DNA from: Candidatus Saccharimonadota bacterium
GTDB taxonomy: Bacteria > Patescibacteriota > Saccharimonadia > Saccharimonadales > Saccharimonadaceae
Direction of reading: 5' to 3'
Length of the DNA stretch: 15,692 nucleotides
Assembly: GCA_030528815.1 (NCBI GenBank)
Contig: JAUMYE010000014.1
Span: 1-15,692, forward strand
Part shown: one piece after another, positions 12,540-15,692 of the stretch
Layout: each line of letters starts with the position of its first letter
Position numbering within the stretch: position 1 is the stretch's first letter
Made by a program: the position numbers and the translations under genes
The notes under the pieces: generated by a model
Seen by the model: the letters and a program-made list of their open reading frames with translations, nothing else
Told to the model about the DNA's origin: nothing
The model's database searches: none

Positions 12540-15509
12540 ATGGAAAAGAAGAGGTCAGAGCAACAAAGGGTGGCAGAAGCAGCAGAAAAAGCAGCAAAAC
12601 AGTCTAAGAACACAAAAAATATCAAAAACGCTACTAAAACAAGCAAAAAAGCACGCAAAGAAAAGAAGCCTACAGATAAGCTAGCAGATAAGTCTGGTCT
12701 AACTATCTTTTTGCAACACATTTTTGGTGATGCACAGAAGAAAACTTTGCGCCGCATGGGCAAGCGCGTCGTCGCTATCAATGGCCTAGCAGACAAATAT
12801 GCCAAGATGTCTGACGAAGAACTTCAGAAGCAAACGGAGGTTCTTAGGAAGCGCATTCGCAAGATCTTGAAAGAAGACGAAGCAAAAAGCGCTCTTGCAA
12901 AGGCAAAGGCCGAGAAAGAATCTGTCAAAGAAGATTCCGAGTCCAAGAAAGACAAGAAGTCTAAAAAGGATAAGAAGGCTAAAGGAATCGACCGCAGTGA
13001 CAAGAGCTACGATGCAAAGGCTCTCGACGCTGTTCTAGAAGATGCATTCGCACTCGTTCGCGAAGCTAGCGATCGTGTTCTTGGTATGCGCCCATTCGAT
13101 GTTCAGCTCATCGGTGGTATCGCCCTTCATGAAGGCAACGTTGCCGAGATGAAGACTGGTGAAGGTAAGACTCTCGTTGCTGTTGCGCCTGCATATCTTA
13201 ACGCTTTGACTGGTCGTGGTGTTCATGTTGTTACGGTAAACGATTACCTAGCACAGCGCGACGCCGGCTGGAATGGTGAGCTCTATCACTTCTTGGGTCT
13301 TTCTACGGGTTGTATTATTAATGAAGCTAGCTTCATGTATGATCCTGAATACGAGAACGAGGAACATGATGATCCTCGCATGAAGCACCTCAAGCCATGT
13401 ACTCGTAAGGAAGCTTATAACTGCGACGTTACCTACGGTACAAACAACGAGTTTGGCTTCGATTATCTTCGCGATAACATGGTCAAGGATGCAAACTATC
13501 TACGTCAGCGCGAACTTAACTTCGCAATCGTAGATGAGGTCGACTCTATCTTGATCGATGAAGCTCGTACGCCTCTTATCATTTCTGCTCCGGCTGCAGA
13601 TAACCCAGAGAGCTACTATCAGTTCGCAAAGGTTTGTGCTCAGCTAGCAGACGAAGATTACATCGTTGATGAAAAGCGCCGCACGGTCACTTTGACCGAC
13701 GAAGGCGTCGACAAGGTTCAGAAGATCCTTGGTGTCGATACTCTTTACTCGACTGCAAATACTCGCCTTGTTTATCATCTAGAACAGGCTCTACGCGCAG
13801 AAACTCTCTTCAAGCGCGATAAAGATTACGTTGTTACTAAGAGTGGTGAAGTTGTTATCGTTGATGAGCACACCGGCCGTCTAATGAATGGTCGCCGCTA
13901 TAACGAAGGTCTGCATCAGGCAATCGAGGCAAAGGAATCCGTTCAGGTTCGCCAGGAATCTATGACTCTTGCTACGATTTCCTTCCAGAACTTCTTCCGT
14001 TTGTATCGCAAGCTATCTGGTATGACTGGTACTGCATTTACCGAAGCAGAAGAGTTCCAGCAGATTTACGCCCTTGATGTTGTTCAGATTCCACCGAACA
14101 AGCCAATCATTCGTGTAGATAAGGACGATTTGATCTATCGCACGAGTGCTGCAAAGCTCAAGGCTATCGCAAAGGTTGTAAAGCATTACCATGAGAAGGG
14201 TCAGCCAGTTCTAGTTGGTTCCGATTCTATCGAACACAACGAAAGAATTGCTGCTTACCTCGAAAAAGAAGGTATTCCATTCGAAATCTTGAACGCAAAG
14301 AACAACGAGCGTGAGGCTGCGATTGTTGCTAGGGCTGGCGAAAAGGGTGCTGTCACTCTAGCAACCAACATGGCAGGTCGTGGTACGGATATCAAGCTTG
14401 GTAAAGGTGTAAAGAAACTTGGTGGTCTTGTAGTTATTGGTACCGCTCGCCATGATTCCCGCCGTGTAGATAATCAGCTCCGTGGTCGTGGTGGCCGTCA
14501 GGGTGATCCTGGTATTACTCAGTTCTTCGTATCTTGCGAAGACGACCTAATGCGTATCTTCCAGGGTGATCGTATTTCTATGCTTATGCAGCGCCTTGGC
14601 GTTGATGATGATCAGCCAATCCGTAACTCTGCAGTAAGTAAGACTCTCGAACAGGCACAGAAGCGTATCGAAGGTTTCAACTTTGATTCCCGCAAGAACG
14701 TCGTTCAGTACGATAACGTTATCTCTCGCCATCGTAAAGTTGTTTATACAATGCGTCGCCGTATTCTCGAAGGTGATAACATTCGCCCAGAGATTACTCG
14801 CTTGTATAAAGATGAGATTGCTGAACTTGTTCAGTTTAGCTCTCGCGTAAACAAAGATTTCGCAAAGAACTTCAAGGCTGTCTTTGATCTCGATGATGAT
14901 CTAATCGATACGATTGGTCGCATCCGCAAAGAGAAAGAGCGCAACCGCCTAGCAACTATCGCTGTCGAAGAAATGTATCACGATAAAGAGCTAGAATTTG
15001 GTGAAGATATCATGCGCAAGATCGAGCGTGAAGTTTATCTCCAGGTTCTCGATACTCTCTGGATGCAGCATCTTGAAAACATGCAACATCTCCGCGAAGG
15101 TATCCACTGGCGCTCCATCGGTCAGCGTGATCCACTAGTAGAATATCGCTCCGAATCTCAGAGACTATTCGATGGCTTGCAGCGCAAGCTTCGCGAAGAA
15201 GTAATGCATATCTTGCTAAGCATTCGCCGCCAGGAAGTTGCAGAAGTATCTGACGATAAGTACGATACCGAGCTCACCAAGATGTCTCAGGGCGCAACAG
15301 AGAAGGGTGTTAACGAAATCTCTGCTGGTCCAAAGAACATGGATGACGAGTTTAGTAAAGACGAGCATGGTATTAGTACGAATGAAAACATTCATCGTGT
15401 CCACTCGGACAAGTCAACCGGCTCTAATACACATCGTAATGCAGCTCGTAACGCAGCTCGCAAGAACAAGAAAAAAGCCCGCCAGAACAAAAAGAATGGC
15501 CGTCGCTAG
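12540..15509 (+). CDS. secA: Preprotein translocase ATPase SecA, with lineage-specific extensions
   Basis: SecA is the ATP-driven motor that pushes proteins through SecYEG. The 989-residue protein shows Walker A MKTGEGKT (204-211), DEVDSIL (332-338), the GRGTDIKLG motif of the second helicase lobe, the RGRGGRQGDPG arginine-finger region, and the scaffold and wing domains up to about residue 900. Three things are unusual. A basic, alanine/lysine-rich extension of about 50 residues precedes the normal LTIFLQHIFGD start. A lysine/serine-rich insert (about 112-158) interrupts the N-terminal domain just before the YDAKALDAVLEDAFALVREAS segment. The C-terminus is an Asn/Lys/Arg-rich tail without the CxCxSGxxxxxCC/H zinc domain that binds SecB and ribosomes. 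Codons in the core are strongly biased, as in a highly expressed gene. Confidence 0.97.
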   Translation: MEKKRSEQQRVAEAAEKAAKQSKNTKNIKNATKTSKKARKEKKPTDKLADKSGLTIFLQHIFGDAQKKTLRRMGKRVVAINGLADKYAKMSDEELQKQTEVLRKRIRKILKEDEAKSALAKAKAEKESVKEDSESKKDKKSKKDKKAKGIDRSDKSYDAKALDAVLEDAFALVREASDRVLGMRPFDVQLIGGIALHEGNVAEMKTGEGKTLVAVAPAYLNALTGRGVHVVTVNDYLAQRDAGWNGELYHFLGLSTGCIINEASFMYDPEYENEEHDDPRMKHLKPCTRKEAYNCDVTYGTNNEFGFDYLRDNMVKDANYLRQRELNFAIVDEVDSILIDEARTPLIISAPAADNPESYYQFAKVCAQLADEDYIVDEKRRTVTLTDEGVDKVQKILGVDTLYSTANTRLVYHLEQALRAETLFKRDKDYVVTKSGEVVIVDEHTGRLMNGRRYNEGLHQAIEAKESVQVRQESMTLATISFQNFFRLYRKLSGMTGTAFTEAEEFQQIYALDVVQIPPNKPIIRVDKDDLIYRTSAAKLKAIAKVVKHYHEKGQPVLVGSDSIEHNERIAAYLEKEGIPFEILNAKNNEREAAIVARAGEKGAVTLATNMAGRGTDIKLGKGVKKLGGLVVIGTARHDSRRVDNQLRGRGGRQGDPGITQFFVSCEDDLMRIFQGDRISMLMQRLGVDDDQPIRNSAVSKTLEQAQKRIEGFNFDSRKNVVQYDNVISRHRKVVYTMRRRILEGDNIRPEITRLYKDEIAELVQFSSRVNKDFAKNFKAVFDLDDDLIDTIGRIRKEKERNRLATIAVEEMYHDKELEFGEDIMRKIEREVYLQVLDTLWMQHLENMQHLREGIHWRSIGQRDPLVEYRSESQRLFDGLQRKLREEVMHILLSIRRQEVAEVSDDKYDTELTKMSQGATEKGVNEISAGPKNMDDEFSKDEHGISTNENIHRVHSDKSTGSNTHRNAARNAARKNKKKARQNKKNGRR

Positions 15510-15517
15510 ATAAAAAG

Positions 15518-15544
15518 AAAGGCTCCGTGAAAGCGGAGCCTTTT
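15518..15544 (+). terminator. Intrinsic terminator of secA
   Basis: AAAGGCTCCG pairs with CGGAGCCTTT around a six-base TGAAAG loop, followed by a short T-run. It begins eight bases beyond the secA stop. Confidence 0.9.
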
Positions 15545-15561
15545 GTATGATAACGTGATAG

Positions 15562-15570
15562 TGATATAAT
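15562..15570 (+). promoter_or_regulatory. Extended -10 promoter of the downstream structured RNA
   Basis: TGATATAAT with no good -35 box (TTTGTA at about 15542). Predicted transcription start is near 15577, in a region without an open reading frame. Confidence 0.55.
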
Positions 15571-15576
15571 AATAAC

Positions 15577-15647
15577 AAGAGCGGAGCTCTAGGAACTTCG
15601 CCTAAAGGGTTTTCGATTAGCTCACCTTATTGGCGAGCTTTTCTTTT
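15577..15647 (+). ncRNA. Putative small structured RNA or transcription attenuator
   Basis: The stretch begins just after an extended -10 box and ends in an intrinsic terminator: AGCTCACC (15619-15626) pairs with GGCGAGCT (15632-15639), one A-C mismatch, followed by TTTTCTTTT. Two alternative pairings involve the same segment: TAGG (15590-15593) with CCTA (15601-15604), and CCTAAAG (15601-15607) with CTTTTAGG (15643-15650). This mutual exclusion is what an attenuator or riboswitch shows. It does not match RNase P RNA, tmRNA, SRP RNA, tRNA or 5S rRNA motifs that I know. The regulated gene would lie beyond the right edge of the window. The rest, 15648-15692, has one more small hairpin (AGGTT-TTCGG-AACCT) and no visible gene. 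Confidence 0.45.
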
Positions 15648-15692
15648 AGGTTTTCGGAACCTTACCTTCAACTCCACACTCATACCTAAGAT

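Noticed and set aside
15577..15692. Start of RNase P RNA, tmRNA or a tRNA at the right end
   Set aside because: The conserved GAGGAAAGUCC-type, GGTTCGA T-loop and tmRNA 5' sequences are missing, and a terminator follows after about 70 bases.

Overview
The window looks like part of a compact, roughly mid-40s %GC bacterial genome using the standard bacterial code. The best guess is a Candidate Phyla Radiation organism, probably Saccharibacteria (TM7). This is an inference from the SerRS variant, the serS-hpf-secA order, a type B L31, QueH, the tight packing with overlapping stop codons, and several genes that appear to be transcribed without a 5' leader. No rRNA or tRNA gene is present to settle it.

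Left part (1-4470). A four-gene metal-uptake operon reads leftward: a Fur-family regulator, a zinc/manganese solute-binding protein (znuA-like), the ATPase (znuC-like) and the start of the permease (znuB-like, cut by the window edge). Each gene overlaps the next by a few bases. A perfect 11-1-11 palindrome of the Fur/Zur type lies just ahead of the regulator, so the operon is probably self-regulated by metal. Divergent from it is a Ham1/RdgB-like nucleotide pyrophosphatase, which meets epoxyqueuosine reductase queH end to end. Next comes a GC-rich GlcG/HbpS-like gene with its own strong promoter and terminator.

Middle part (4434-7010). Ribosomal protein bL31 type B, a small two-helix membrane protein and an unrecognised 122-residue protein are all on the minus strand. 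A 339-base gap follows, carrying three inverted repeats whose centres are exactly 27 bp apart. Then comes a complete MccF-like S66 serine peptidase on the plus strand.

The most unusual block (7007-10742). This is a leftward five-gene operon: an unrecognised 262-residue protein, a 361-residue protein resembling only the catalytic half of alanyl-tRNA synthetase, a SAM-dependent methyltransferase, and two tandem dCTP-deaminase-like proteins. The two deaminase paralogues have lost complementary active-site residues. The gene set does not match a housekeeping pathway I know. It could make or modify a nucleotide or aminoacyl-nucleotide compound, and the adjacent MccF-like peptidase would suit such a chemistry. 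This remains a hypothesis.

Right part (10846-15692). Housekeeping genes serS, hpf and secA read rightward. secA has an N-terminal basic extension, a lysine-rich insertion and no C-terminal zinc-binding tail. After its terminator comes a promoter and a short structured RNA or leader that ends in an intrinsic terminator.
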